64,000 bases of DNA from Lanius collurio (lineage: Eukaryota > Chordata > Aves > Passeriformes > Laniidae). Shown here piece by piece: positions 51,401-64,000 of the stretch. Each line of letters starts with the position of its first letter. The stretch's first letter is position 1. The stretch covers positions 12,228,126 through 12,292,125 of the forward strand of contig JACBWW010000017.1 in NCBI GenBank assembly GCA_020086605.1, read 5' to 3'. A program made the position numbers and the translations under genes. The notes beneath the pieces are model-generated. The model saw only the letters and a program-made list of their open reading frames with translations, searched no databases and was not told where the DNA came from.

Positions 51401-54400
51401 AGTATCTGTTGTCTGCCAGACCCTTGTTCCCATTGTTGCAGAAGAGGGAAAATGAATGGTCAATGATGACAGGAGCAACTGCATGAAGAAATAGGATGGC
51501 TTTACAATTATGGTAGCCAAACACTGTCACTGGGGGAATGGAGCCTGCTTCTGCTAGAAGGTTTCAGCAGAGGAGTTCTTATTGTGCTAATCCTCAGTTT
51601 CATATCCCTTGTTTTGGGTGCTGACTTGATAACCTAGGATTTGATTTGTAGTCATGCTGAAGATAACTGTAGCTGAGGATGCAGAAACTGCTTTGAACAT
51701 ACAAAGTGCTATATAGAATTGGGTACTACCAGGAAAAAGATCATAAAAATAACAAACTGAAATTAGGGGATATTTTAAATGTAGCTTATTATGCAGGTTT
51801 TACACTGTAATGCTGTAAGTGCTACAGAAACTGGAAAATAAGTGTTATCCCTGTCTGCTCATCTCCACCCCCATCTGATGCTGCAGGGCTGGGTGCCCAC
51901 AATATGGCAACAAACTACTGAAGACAAAGGTGCCACTTCAAGAGCACTGCCTAGCGCTCTCCTGGGGTGCAGCCACCAATGCCTGGAGCCAGCTGTCTCA
52001 TGAGGGACATGTTGTCAGATTTCCAGCTGGAACAAAACACCAACATCATCCCAATCACTATGTTAAAAAGGATTGTCAAGAGAATGAGAGAAATGTAGCT
52101 GACTTCAGCTCAGAATAACCCCTGGTACCGTCTTACCAGGGTCAGATTAGTCCATGGATGAAGCCTTCAGTCATCCTTTCTCAAAGAGTATCAATGGCAA
52201 TTGAGTTCTTACTCTGTGATAAACATTTTCAGTGGGCTGTGTGCAATAAAACCACCCCTGGAGCTCCAGAGAGTGATTCCTACAATGGTATGTGCTAACA
52301 TCAGCCTTATTAAACATATATGGTCATCACCTAGAAAACACCACATATAAGAGACTCTTAAATGCTGATGGAATCTGGTTAATCTTAAGTAGATCAAGTT
52401 ACAGGCTCAACCCAAAAGGTGACATGTTCCTGCAGAGAGAAATTAGCACCATGCATAGACCTGTGTTCCATCTGTGTGGCATTACAACCTTCTGCATACA
52501 GAAACCTGGAGACAGCTGGAGCTTTTATTAAACCCAGCCCTGAGTAGGAGGATCAACCTACCTTGAACACACAGTCATGCCCATACACCTTGGTCACAGG
52601 AGGAATATCAGGAACTATTTCCAAAATAAGTGCAAGGATCTACTCAAGAAAGCAGCACTAAGTACAAAGATCATTATCTACTATTCATTTGAGAATGCTG
52701 CAATACATTTCATCTACAGCAGATTTAACCATTTTTATCTTGCCATAATTAATATGATTGATAGACTAAAATCATTAAAAGCCATACTGTAACTTGAGAT
52801 AGCCAGAACCTCTGCTGCTATTGTCTGGAGTCAGAATGCAGCCAACAGCCTGACCACCAAGTTGTGGCAGGTGGAGAGCAAGTAAAAATCTCATTAAAAG
52901 ATCTAGAGGGTCCATCCTGGAAAAGGTGCAAACATAGCAGGTGACTTTGTTGACTTGCCCTGGCTACAACAGTGTCACTTCCAGGAATGCCCACAGTCAG
53001 CAAACCTACCCACAGTGGGCTCCCATATCCCAACTGGAGCAGGTTGAGCAGGAACAGCATGGTCTGCTCTCCCAGTGGCCAGTTCAGCATGCAAGCAGTG
53101 CAAGGGTGGATCCTGTGTCCAAACAAGGCAGCTGCTCATGTCCAGGCTCCCTCTTGTCTTAGAGTGTACATTTAGAGGTCTTTGACAAAAAGACGATAAT
53201 TTGGCTACTTTTTTTTTGTTGCAACTGTTGCCTTTTTTGTTTTGTTCCCCAACACTCATTAAAAATAAGTCCTTGTATTCAAACTCCAAGCCAAGCCAAG
53301 CCTTTATTCCGCATCTCCTTGCCCAGGTATTCTGAACTCCCTCCTGACTCTTTGTCATGGCTCTCTCTCATCTGGGACTGCTCACTCTATCCACTTGCCA
53401 ACGCCACCCACATCCACTGGTTTCTAGGGCCAGTGTCTTTCCTGGGACTGCATTCTCAGAACATCTCCCTTCTTCATTCTCTATCAATTTCCTTTTCTTG
53501 TGCCTCAGTGTCTTGAGCAGTTTGTTTCCCCCATCTTGCATTCACCTCTTCAGCCTACAACCCCAATATTCTTCTGGATTTTCAGTCTCTGCCAATTTTC
53601 ATTTTCTCTGGTGGCTTCAAAACAGTGTTTCTATCCTGCCAGTCCTGCAGAGTTTTTGCCCTCTTTGCAAGTCCCAGTTTTTACCTCACATGCTCCTACT
53701 TCCAGTTCAGCCTGCTGGTTCTCCACAGAAAGGCCTCAGATCTGTCTCTTGCACTGTTTGCCTCTGAATCAGACAATTTCTTCCTTCATATTCCCTAGAT
53801 GCCAACAGAGAGGTCATTGAAAGTGCAGGAAAGTGTCCCTGCTCTCCATTTGTTGCTTGGCTCTGGCTCAGCATGTGGCAGCTGGAAGCAACCATTATTG
53901 GGAAATTCTGTCTCCATCGTGTAATCCTGGGCTGCACCATGCGTAGTGGCTTTGTACAGAGAGTGCATGCACAGGCTAAGAGCTGAGAGGAGCTGGAGAG
54001 CCTTATTTGAACTGAGGGAATGATGCACAAACAGAACTGTGACTGTGAGAGTCATAAGCTTGCTCTGGGACAGCCTTAACCCTTAAGCAGCAGCAAGTCT
54101 CTCCATAAACTGAGATTTGAATTATTCTGAAATTTGGGCAAATGAGAGTAGATTTTCTTTGGTGCATGAAAAACCATCTGACAAAGGCCTCCCTTGCTCA
54201 ACTTCAGTAAACTTTCTTCATAAAAAGTTTAATCTTTTCCTATTGAAAGCAAATATACCCTTCCTAAATTTAATTTCAGAAGCTACTAAACCCTTTGGTT
54301 GATATTATCCCCAGGCAAGAAAAATACCCACGTGACTATCGACTTTTCCAGTGTGAATCAGAGTACCCTGGTACAAACAGCTGAAAGCTGGATCCTGTAT

Positions 54401-57400
54401 TGGAAATGTCAAACCCTGTGTAACAGGCTGTATGGGCTCTTTAAAAACTCGGCAGAGCTGCTCACTCTACCTTGTGCATGTGTTGGGAATCAGCTCAAAG
54501 GCTGATTCCCATCAAGCAGATTTAAATAGGTTTCCAGCTTAGGGAGAGAAATGGATGTTTGTCTCTTAGGGGAGCTGTTCCTTCTTCCCACCCCTCCCTT
54601 ATATGTGCACATACATACACAAAAAAAAAGAGAGCAGAATGGGGATAAAGGTATTCTCCAGGCAGGAAAGACCAATCCCCTATAGAGGAGCAGCATTTTT
54701 GGCAGACCTGGACAGTACTAGAGTTTAAGTGAGTTGAAAATAAAAGACTTATAATGAGATTTTGCACTAGATTGGCTGGCTTGTGCTGGCAGGCAACAAG
54801 CACAGCCAGCCTGCTTACAATTCACTCTAGAGGAGATAAGCAAAAATAGAAACCAAAGAGCCACAATCTGTTATCCAGCCTAGAGAGGTAAAAATGTTTA
54901 CATGAAAAGACCACCACTGTCAGATGAAATGACAGCTCTAAGTTGCAGCCACTTGCCTTTCTCTCAGTCAGATTCGGAAAGCACTAATCTTCCACTTGCA
55001 GAAAGAGGAGAGCTCCCAATTCAGCCCTCTCCAGAGCAAGCAGAGAGGAATGTGGCATTCACCAGCTCTGGTCAGACTCATGATCCCTATTTGTGCTCAT
55101 GGTCCTGTTGGGTCTAAATCGCCTTTCACAGGCAGGAGCTTGTGCCCAAGGAAGCTTTTTCTTGGAAGGCTGAGAAGCAACAACTGCTTCACCCAGGAAG
55201 GAAGAACAGGCTTGCCAGTGGATTTATCCAGAAGACACACTTACTGGATGTGAGCTTTGCTGCAGCCTGAACGCAAAGCATCTCAGCTTCTATTTAGGAA
55301 GAGGTAAATCTGAGACCATCTTACTACTGCCTGCAAGGAATTCACCTGTACTTGAGAGAGTACAATGAGAGAGACAATGAATGAGCACAGATCTCAAGTA
55401 TCAGGCACTTATCAGGAAGCTTCAAAGCTTGTGCTGTTGAGGCATTTTGGTGAAGAGTAAGTACAGCATAGCTGGGTGCAATCCTGATTTTAAGAGTAGG
55501 TTTTAATATATCTTGTTTGGTGAAAGAGAAAGGTGTAGATCTTTCTGGATCATGGAGGAAAATTTATCTTAAATTCTGGTGTCTTTCCTGGTACCTGGAG
55601 GAGTACATGGCTCTCAGTTTTTGTCACACAACTCTAGTAAAGAGTAGTTTAACTATCTGAAAGAGAACAAGTATGCTTAATAATGACCGGTAATAGATGG
55701 ATAGATAATGAGCATCTTTTATCTTATATTACTTATTAGTAATAGGTTACCTATTTTTTCAGTCTAGAAAACTCTCTCTACTACTCAGTAAATGCACAAG
55801 TGCTGGTGGTGCATCTCAGGCACTGTGGCTCCTGTTCTGATATCCCCCATTTGCAGCCACATACATAGCAACATTTGTGAACTGGGAGGGCAAGATTAGC
55901 TCCAAAGCAACCCTCTTTCCCTCTAGAATAGACTGTTTGCCAGAAGCACTCAGCATCAGTTGCCCCATGAGAGAATTTTTATCTCAAAACATGCCACAAG
56001 TCTATGCCAATTTGTAAAAAAATGCATCTGGCTCCCTCTCTGTGTTAGTTAATGTGCTTTTGTGAGACTGCAGGGGCACGTTTCCTGTTAATCTTGGTGT
56101 CATGTCTGTACCTGAGCAGTGGCCTCTTTTCTAATGCACTTCCTAAAGGTTTAGATCAATACTTCAGGTGTATGTGATGATAACTTAGGATATACTAAAG
56201 GGGGATCTATTTTCTGTTCAGTTCCATGCACTGCCCGAAGGGAATGGAACAGTAAACTCTGCTTCTTGCCTTAGCTCTAGGGAGGATTAGACAGGGCTTA
56301 GTGGAGAAAATTTAGGCAAATGAGATCAGGCAATCAGATAGCAAATTAAAATGAAATGATAAGTTCTTATCCAACTATATTCTATTTTTCTTTATACTTC
56401 TTCTGCCTGCCATTCAAAAATACATTTGTGGATCTCAGTCCCCAGCTTCTGAGTTTGATCTCTGAGCTTCAGGCTTCTCTTCAGTCTCTAAGTGGAAGAC
56501 TAAAATGCAGATGCAGTATCACACTCATGGAAAAGCACATTCTTGACTTGCAGCCACATGCAAATTCATTAATAATAGTAGTTTTCCGTAACTGCCAGGA
56601 AAGATAAAGAAAGGAGCGACATTTTAACTATCTTGTGATGCAAACAGTTCACCCTTCCAGGAGTTCAGGAAAGTAAAGTAGAAGTTTAATTAGGGATGAT
56701 ACATTCTCAACTTTGCATTCATTATGTCTTTAATTCTTTCACAACTCCTCCAGAAATCCTGAAGTTGTTTTGTAAGAAACTTTAGAATGAGCATTTAACT
56801 CACAAATACGTCCTTTTTTGTAAGTATTTCAAACAACTGTGTATTTTCTCCTCTCCAAATACCATTTTAAAATATAGTATTAACATTGAGGAAATATGAA
56901 GGACATGTCTGCTTTTGGTACACTGCAGTTTGGTGATGGTAGGTGGCTTAGCTTAGCAAATCCAAACCACTAAACAATATTAAATAAGATACCAGTAGGT
57001 GTGCCAGGGGTCAGGAGGTGGCAGCAAAACTCTGAGAAGTTTGGTTTCTGCATGTTAATAGAAGTATTTTAACTGCAAACCAGAACTGATAAATAATGTA
57101 AAATTCTAGTAAAAAAAACAAGGGATGGCCAGACACTGATCATGAAATGAGGAATTTTATGACAACTACTGAATTATATGAATTGAAAACTAGCCACCAT
57201 TGAAACCTGAAATAGCATTAATAATTAATGTAATAACCTAACAAATGTAACTTTTCAGAACAGGAAGACTCCAAGTTGAAGAAGGCTGTGACAGAACTTC
57301 TCCAGCTGGATGGAGTAGCATCAATAGATGCTTTGCAAAGCTCAGCAAATTGGACAGTAGTCTCATGATTGGTCAAGTTTACATATATATATATTTGTAT

Positions 57401-57959
57401 AAGTAGCAATACAGAACAGCTTATCTGATATGGTTTGGAAGCAAGTTCCTGAGGAGGACATCCAGGAAACAATTCAAAGTAAAACAAAATTTGAAATGCC
57501 AACCTGACAGGCAAATTGTTGTGAAACAAATTGTTGTATTTCTGTTATCAATTTATTTCATTTTACTTCATAAGTGAGAATTTGGTGGTATAAATGGCAG
57601 AAGGGACATCAATGTGGTTTGCAGTAAGGAAACTTTAACACTGACCAAGAAGAACAAGACATATTTGGAGGGACAAAACTGAGCTTGGTTATTTATGAAA
57701 ATTGCATGTATATTCAAAACAGCTTATGCTCAACAAAAACACCCATGGTAAGCTCACTGAGCATGTAGAATAAAAAGGTCCAATCTGAAAATGTGTGTAC
57801 TATGTGTGATCTATGACAGCTAGATCCTGAGGAGAAATTATCATATACTAGAAAACATAAAAGTGGTCTCACAAAAAAACATTGGGTTCTGGCTGACTTC
57901 ACTGAAGGTTGGTACTAAGAAAAGGATTTGAGATGATAGAAGAGCAAACTTAGCTCACT
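39411..57959. other. Intergenic DNA, no supported gene
   Basis: About 18.5 kb in which I can support no gene. Frames of more than 100 codons occur (for example 43,263-43,709 plus, 45,827-46,228 minus, 53,357-53,767 plus), but they lack recognisable domains, have opposing frames or are low in complexity. A T(15) run lies at 45,163-45,177 and a (TA)n patch near 57,383. The 45.85-46.2 and 53.3-53.7 kb stretches are somewhat richer in GC or pyrimidine than their surroundings, with no clear cause. Confidence 0.65.
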
Positions 57960-59968
57960 CAGAGCTCAGGTAGGAGGGATTCCATGGAGGATAAAGGAGT
58001 TAGTGAGCACATGGAGTTTTTCAATAATGCTCTCCTGGAAGCACAAAATAGTCATCCCCTTTAAAGGCAAGGAAAGTAGGTGGAGCAGAAGACCCCCTTG
58101 GCTTAACTGAGAGTTTCTGTGGCTGCTCGAAACCAAAAGAGGCTTGTACCAGAGATGGAAAAGTGAACGAATACTCATTGAGAACTACAAGGGCATTGCC
58201 AGGTTGTGCAGAGATGCAGTTAGAAAAACAAAAGCTTGAGTTGAAATTGGTCAGAGATGTCAAAAAATGCAAGAAACAGTTCTTCAGGTGTGTAAGCAAC
58301 AAGCAGAAACAGAAGGAAAATACTGGCCCATTGTTAAATAGGAGAGGTGAATTAGTCACCAGCAATACTTAAAAGGCTCAAGGCTTTCTTCACCTCTCTC
58401 TTTACCAGCACTATTGGGTCCCAGGCTTGGGAACAAAAATCCTGGTTGATGCAAACACAGACCCACCATCAGTCGATGAAGGGTTGGTGGATGAACTCTA
58501 CAGGAGCTTGACCCCTACAAATCAATGGAGCCTGACAATATCCACCCAAGGGTGTTGTGAGACCTGTTCATCTTGTTACAAGGCCACTCTCTTTAAGCTT
58601 TGAGAAGTTGTGGAGACTGGGGGCCACCCAGAAGACCGGAAGAAGACCAATGTCACATCCATCTTTACGAACGGCTTAAAGGAGGCTTCAGGAAATTATA
58701 GGCCCATCTTTAGGTCTTACTTCAGTCTCTGGGAAAGTTATGGAATGAATCATTCTGGGGCTATCAGATGAAGCATTTGGTTAGGAAAAGCCAGCACAGC
58801 AAGGGAAAATCATGTTTGACAAACCTGATCACCTTCTACAACAAATTAAACTATTCAGTTGATGTGGGATGAGCAGTGGACATTGTTTACATTCCTTTCT
58901 CCAAACTCTCGAAACAGTTTCTGTCAGGGTCCTCCTAAAGAGCTGAGGTGTTATGGTCTAGACAAGGGTCATGCAGTGGATGAGGAGCAGGCTGAAAGGC
59001 TGCACCCAGAGCGTGGTGCCAAACAGCTCCTTTTCAAACAGGCAACCTGCCACAAGTGGGGCCTCCCAGGGGTCAGTATTAGGCCCAGCACTGTTTATTA
59101 TCTTCATATGTGATTTAAATGATAGGGTCAAGTGCATCCTGATAAACTGGGTGGGAAACTGGACACTTTGGGATGAAGAGCCACCCTGCAGGAAGACCTG
59201 GATAGGTTGGAAGAGTGAGCTACCAAGAACCTTATGAAGTTAGTACGGACAAATGTGAGGTGTTGCACCTGGGAAAGCATAATCCGTGAGTGCAGCCCAG
59301 GTTGGGATCTACCCAGCTGCTGGGGAGAAGTTCTGTGGGAAGGAACATGGCTCAAGTGGACAAGCGGTTGAATATGAGTGCAGAGTCTGCTGCTGTGGCA
59401 GAGAAGCCAACAGGATCCTGGGCTGATCAACAAGGGCATCACCATTAGAGATAAAGATTTCATTATCCTGCTCTACTTAGCACTTGCCAAACTACACCTG
59501 GAATAGTGAGTTCAGTTTTTGTCCATACTGTGCAAAAAATAGGTGGGCAGCTGGAGAGAGTCCAGAAAAGGGCCACAGAAATGATCCAAGGGCTTGAGGA
59601 AAGACTGAGAGAACTGGGCTATCTCAGCGTTGAGAAAAGAAGGCTCAGGGGAGATATTATCACCATGTTCCAGTATTTAAGGGATGGCTACAAAGAAGAT
59701 GGAGAGTAAATTTTTAAAATGAGACGGGGTAATAGTACAAGTTACTTCCACGGAGATTCTGATTGGACACGAGGAATATTTTTCACAAGAACGACCAACC
59801 ATTGGAATAATCTCCCCAAAAAAGTGGTGGATTTCCCAACTTTGGACACTTAAGATTAATCTGGGCAGGGTGCTGGACCATCTGGTCTGGATGATGGTTT
59901 TGCCAAGAAAGGTTGGACCTTTAGACCAGATAACCCTTCAGGTCCCTACCAATCTAGCATTCCATGAC
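57960..59968 (+). repeat. CR1 LINE, long 5'-truncated and degenerate copy
   Basis: About 2 kb of CR1 in plus orientation. It covers the end of the endonuclease-RT linker, most of the reverse transcriptase and the 3' UTR. Recognisable pieces are a basic linker peptide (KQKLELKLVRDVKKCKKQFF, 58.2-58.3 kb), the RT motif QGSVLGPALFIIFICDLND (59.07-59.12 kb), a VLHLGKHNP-type segment (59.26 kb), [20 protein letters not shown] (59.55-59.61 kb) and a 3' end resembling CR1 (CATTCCATGACTA). Several frameshifts and stops break the frame, and the catalytic Asp-Asp of the RT is replaced (reads Val-Gly-Asn in line with the family), so it is inactive. The left border is approximate. Confidence 0.92.
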
Positions 59969-62900
59969 TAAAGCTATAGACAGAAAAATTTAACAAGGCA
60001 AAGGGAAAGAAATTATATATTTTGAAACTTTTATAAATTAAATGAAAGAAGAAAGTTAAAGTTACCTTATGAGCAGCTAGAAAAATTTCTCAACCTAAAC
60101 CAGCAAAAAATAATGTTCAATATATTTCAATATTTATTCATATTAATGTATTTAAGCTCCACATGCCCTAGACAAGCATGACAGATTTCTACTCCATCAG
60201 TCAGAAATCTGGAATCTCTAGAGCACTTTTTTGCTTTAACAAACTAGGATTTTACTACAAGTTGCCTCTGTAATAGGAAGACCAGGCAAATAATGTGTAC
60301 ACATGAATGTGCATGTTCTTTCAATAAAATAATTTGCATAATTTATTTACTACACATAGATATACTTCAGAGTTTTGCTGAACAAAAAATTTCAGAAGGT
60401 TTTGCAATTATAATAGGAAAAAGTGAGAAAACAAACTAAGTATGCCTTTAATAAATGAAACCATTTTAACATATTTTCCAGTATCCTTGATTTGCAATGA
60501 CTGAAACATTATATTTTCCAGTATCCTCAGTTTGCAATGACTGAAACAGATATTTTGCTGGTTCCACTTCTGGTCTTTGTGCTAGCCACAAGCCTGTCTG
60601 CTGAAATACCATGAAGATGAAAGAGTAACACAAAAACATAAGCAAGTATCTAAAATGCAATAGGAAAAAAAAGATGTCTACGACTACTTATTTCACTTGC
60701 ACTAACAATACTGGAACTTGAGATGAAAAATAGAGTAATATCATTCATACTTGTGTCAGAGAAAAATCAAGGAAATATACTTGGCTGGAGACAGCTGTCA
60801 TAAGTATTTTTGGAGCAAATCAAATAGATGTGTTTGAACAAAAACCCCACCCAACCTGTTCTCTAGAAAATTTTCTAAATAAGCAAGTCTGGTAAACTCT
60901 TCAGAAAGTGTAATGTAACACAAACTGTGTGCCACAATCCAGAGAACACCGTTTGAATGCTAGGAACAGAGTGGGAGACACCTGAGATGGCTCTGTTAAA
61001 TTATGTAAGAATGTCAGCTATGCGGAGCAAGTGTGTCAGTGTCAGGAGGTGAATAACACTAAAGCAGTTTCTAAACACACACAGCTAAACATATTTGAAG
61101 CAAGAGTTCTTAAATTGTCCCATAGGGCTTGCCACACTTTGAAGAGAAACTGGCTCAGTTTCACTTCCCATTAACGATCGTATAATATCTTTTTGCCAAA
61201 TACAGCAATTGCCTGCATGGAAAAATAATTTTAGGAAAGTATTTAATATGTTTTTAACTGCCTTGTAACAACAACTTAGCAACTGAAAAGAGAGATGCCA
61301 ACACCTTGTGATGGGCTAAACCTTCCTTACCAGCCAGGAATATTCTGTGGGTGGATGTGTACAGTGATATGCAGACATGGTACCACCTGAGATGTCTTTC
61401 TTCTGCTGCATCCTCCTGAGAGAGATGTAGGATGCTGCCTTTGCATATTTCCAACCATGTCAACAAGACAGAAGAAAATACCCCAGACATATCAGTTGTA
61501 TCTGAAGTGTTTTGGGGACCAGCGTGTCTCAATCTTCTGAAGTGTTTGATTTCTTCCTGCCATTTTCCACCAGAAAATCCTCTAGGAGGAAATGAAAAGG
61601 AGCAAATCATCCAACCTGCCTAAATCTACCTTCCTAACCATATTTTTCTAGTCTGGCTCTTAGACTTTCAGACTTGGACTGATTTAATAATTTTGAGATG
61701 CTTAGTTCTTAACCAAAGTCACGCTGAAGAATGTTCTTTGAAGATGGTTTGGAAAAAGCACTGACCCGTGGAAAGTTCTTCATTCTCTCCTTAGTTTCAT
61801 CACGTTTCCTATTACTGAGTGTTCAGCTCACAGGAGTTGCTTTCCTTTGGATTTGTGGAGAATACACCCTTTTTCACAACCAATAGAGGGCTGAGCTCAC
61901 TCTTGCCAAATCCTACAATAGGAAAGGAAGGATAATACATGGATGGGTACAATGGCAATTCATCTTTCTGGCTGGAAGCCTTGTTTTGGAGTTTTGTTGC
62001 TTAGTGTCTGCCAGCACTTTCATCCTGGGGAGTTTCAATTTCTCCAACAACAATGGCCTGACTGCAACCAAAAGTTTGCATGTAAAGTATCAGAACTCAG
62101 AACTATTTTTTTGTAAAATTAATTTTCCAAATGAGGTTAAGTCTTAAGATATGAAAAAGCTCTTGGGTGGTACTCAGCATAACAAGAAGGAAATTATTAT
62201 CTTGGTATTTGTTTAGTCTTGTGAAACATTTCTTTAAAAGGGCAGTGAGATGAATATTTAAAATGTGATCTTAAACGCCACAAAAAATACATATTCATCC
62301 AGGAACTGAGCTAAACTTAATGTGTCTAGCATTTCTAATTTCTAATATGTAATTGCTCTGCTGGCTTTGAGAATAACTTATTCAAAAACTAATGATGTAT
62401 GTTCAAAAAGTTTCCTTTCAGGAATGGTTCAGCTGCTGATGGATCACAAAAAGAAGGACCACGTCCTGTCTTTGAAGATATGGATAAAAAGGAAGTAATT
62501 ATTAATGATTTGCCCATCTAATCAAAAAAGGATTGACAACATAATGAAATAACATAATCCGGTAGTGTGCCAAATATTGCAATTTTAAACCGAATAGGAA
62601 CAAATATTGAAGGAAGGTGAATGAGAGTAGTTGCATTATACACCACAGAACCATATGTCTAGTAATAAAACATAAATGAGAGGAAACTGTAAGAAACTAG
62701 TCTTCTGGAACTGCTTATGAATTTCAATGAATTTTTGGCACAATTACACACTTCATTAAAAACGCTACTTGAAGACAATGCCAAAAGGCCCCTCTCAGTG
62801 CAGGAGAATTACAGCTGTCCAAAACCACCTGTAACAATGTACTTTGAGGAGATTAGCCAGGAAGTAGTATCAGTACAGCATGCTGTAGGCTAGGAAGTGC

Positions 62901-63850
62901 TTCTACAGGCTGACAGTCCAGTGCATCAAATGCTGAGTTTTGTCAACATGGACAGCACTGCTGATGCAAACGTGTATTTATAATAACAGTGTATTCCTTT
63001 GCTTGGGAAATACTGGAAGAATCCTTGGCATATTTTATTATATGAAAAATAAACCCATTAAGAATAGATTCATTGAATGAGTGAAGTGTCGTTCTTTCAC
63101 ACATAGATAGGACTGCAGGGTCTTCTTCTGAGGAAGCCACTACTGCCCTTGCCAGCTGTCAAGCCCTTTCCATCTCTCAACCGCCTCCAAACAGACTTTC
63201 TCCTCCTGCTCCTTCCTGGAGCAGCGCCGAGGGGTCCCACATCAGGGCTGAGAGCACAGCACAGGCACACGGACCCAACCCGCGGGATCGTATCCGCTAT
63301 AAACACGGAGGATTCAGAAATAAAAGAGGAGGAAACAAAACCCAGTAGGAGAAGCAAACCGAAATATTGTTCTCCTACCGTACCTTTTAAGGAAAATTTC
63401 AATAAACATTAGAGGAACATTGTCGCATTACCACAAGATATTTGGATCGTAGTGAAGTAGTGTGGTTTACTGCTAGCATGTGCATCAAACAGAAGGCACG
63501 GAGCTGACAAATGAATTAATTAGCTTTGTCACTACTGCTTTCCGGGCTCGGACAAATAGCTGCTGCCGGTCACTGCTGTTCCCCTGTGCACAGCCCTGAT
63601 CGATGGTTTGCAACCTTTGCAGGTCTGAGGGCTCTACTGCTGAAAAGGTCCAAACAAGAAGAGAGTTCATATACCCAGCAAACAATTTAAACAAATTTCT
63701 AGAGAGGAAAACATGCGCGTGCAAAGGTGTTCCAACTCAAACACTTGAAATACATTGGCATAATAAATAAACAAAAACGGGAAGAAGCTTAACAGCACAA
63801 ATGATAACTGTGCGATGACCTTTGCATTCTCTTTCCTGCAGAGCCCCAAT
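59969..63850. other. Intergenic DNA, no supported gene
   Basis: AT-rich DNA with a 40-bp tandem duplication at 60.47 kb. GC rises modestly at about 63.15-63.30 kb, where TATAAAC (63,298-63,304) follows a CpG-bearing segment. The frame there (63,149-63,412 plus) is unrecognised. Confidence 0.6.
60471..60550 (+). repeat. 40-bp tandem duplication (two copies)
   Basis: Two head-to-tail copies at 60,471-60,510 and 60,511-60,550, both starting ATATTTTCCAGTATCCT and containing TTTGCAATGACTGAAACA. They differ at only a few bases, which suggests a fairly recent duplication. Confidence 0.9.
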
Positions 63851-63988
63851 GAATTTTTGGCAGTCGCAGGGTTCCCGCGCTGGCCGCGCCGTGAGGGGCT
63901 CATGCCCGGGGGCTCCCGGCGCGGCCGGAGCGGACCCGCGGCCGAGCCCCCCAACACGGCGCCGCGCGCGCCCGCGGGCGGGCCCCCC
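63851..63988. promoter_or_regulatory. Edge of a CpG island running into an assembly gap
   Basis: GC and CpG density rise sharply after 63,865, with GCGGCC, GGCGCGG and CGCCGCGCGCGCCCGCGGGCG words, right up to the first N. It looks like the start of a CpG-island promoter. From remembered vertebrate synteny (MPP7 lies head-to-head with WAC in human), the MPP7 promoter is a candidate, but no exon or coding sequence is visible to confirm it. Confidence 0.6.
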
Positions 63989-64000
63989 NNNNNNNNNNNN
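63989..64000. other. Assembly gap (N)
   Basis: Undetermined bases at the right edge, directly after extreme GC-rich sequence, as expected when reads drop out in GC-rich promoters. Confidence 0.99.

Noticed and set aside
52975..53820. Frames of 106-136 codons on both strands, including a hydrophobic plus-strand product
   Set aside because: The pyrimidine-rich strand yields Ser/Leu/Pro/Phe low complexity that mimics membrane segments; no recognisable family. An LTR-like AATAAAGG on the minus strand was considered, but no LTR ends could be found.

Overview
This is vertebrate nuclear DNA, almost certainly from a bird. It is AT-rich, with long non-coding stretches, GT-AG introns, one large CpG island and several CR1 LINE copies, the dominant avian interspersed repeat. 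I see no bacterial, organellar or viral gene layout, no rRNA or tRNA gene and no CRISPR array. An ERV-type LTR fragment hints at a songbird-like repeat content, but I would not name a lineage.

Layout. 1-18,529 is intron DNA of WAC, transcribed on the minus strand. Three WAC exons follow in reverse order: exon 3 (18,530-18,725), exon 2 (20,095-20,131) and coding exon 1 (20,253-20,293). Together they encode the first 91 residues plus one base of the next codon. The exons holding the WW domain and the coiled coil lie beyond the left edge. The promoter is a CpG island at about 19.78-21.36 kb. It carries an unusual five-copy array of a roughly 25-bp element and several G-quadruplex-capable runs. 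On the other side of the island, on the plus strand, is an intact single-exon coding copy of SSNA1 (22,117-22,461). It has a plausible splice acceptor in its 5' UTR and a polyadenylation signal after it. The arrangement suggests an SSNA1 retrogene, or intron-less SSNA1, transcribed from the WAC CpG island in the opposite direction.

From about 22.7 kb to the right edge there is no protein-coding gene I can support. The region holds CR1 fragments (33.4 kb; a long degenerate one at 58.0-60.0 kb), an LTR-like element with a short GC-rich flank (31.1-31.7 kb), a GGAT microsatellite (30.9 kb), a small CpG-bearing islet with a consensus CTCF site (38.9-39.4 kb) and a 40-bp tandem duplication (60.5 kb). 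The last 150 bases become extremely GC-rich and run into an assembly gap (N from 63,989). From remembered WAC-MPP7 synteny this could be the CpG island of the next gene, possibly MPP7, but no exon of it is visible.

How the genes work together. WAC is a nuclear adaptor for RNA polymerase II and H2B ubiquitination; SSNA1 is a centrosomal and microtubule-remodelling coiled-coil protein. They share no known pathway. Their link here is the shared promoter region. I found no novel multi-gene system; the most interesting items are the SSNA1 copy and the promoter repeat array.
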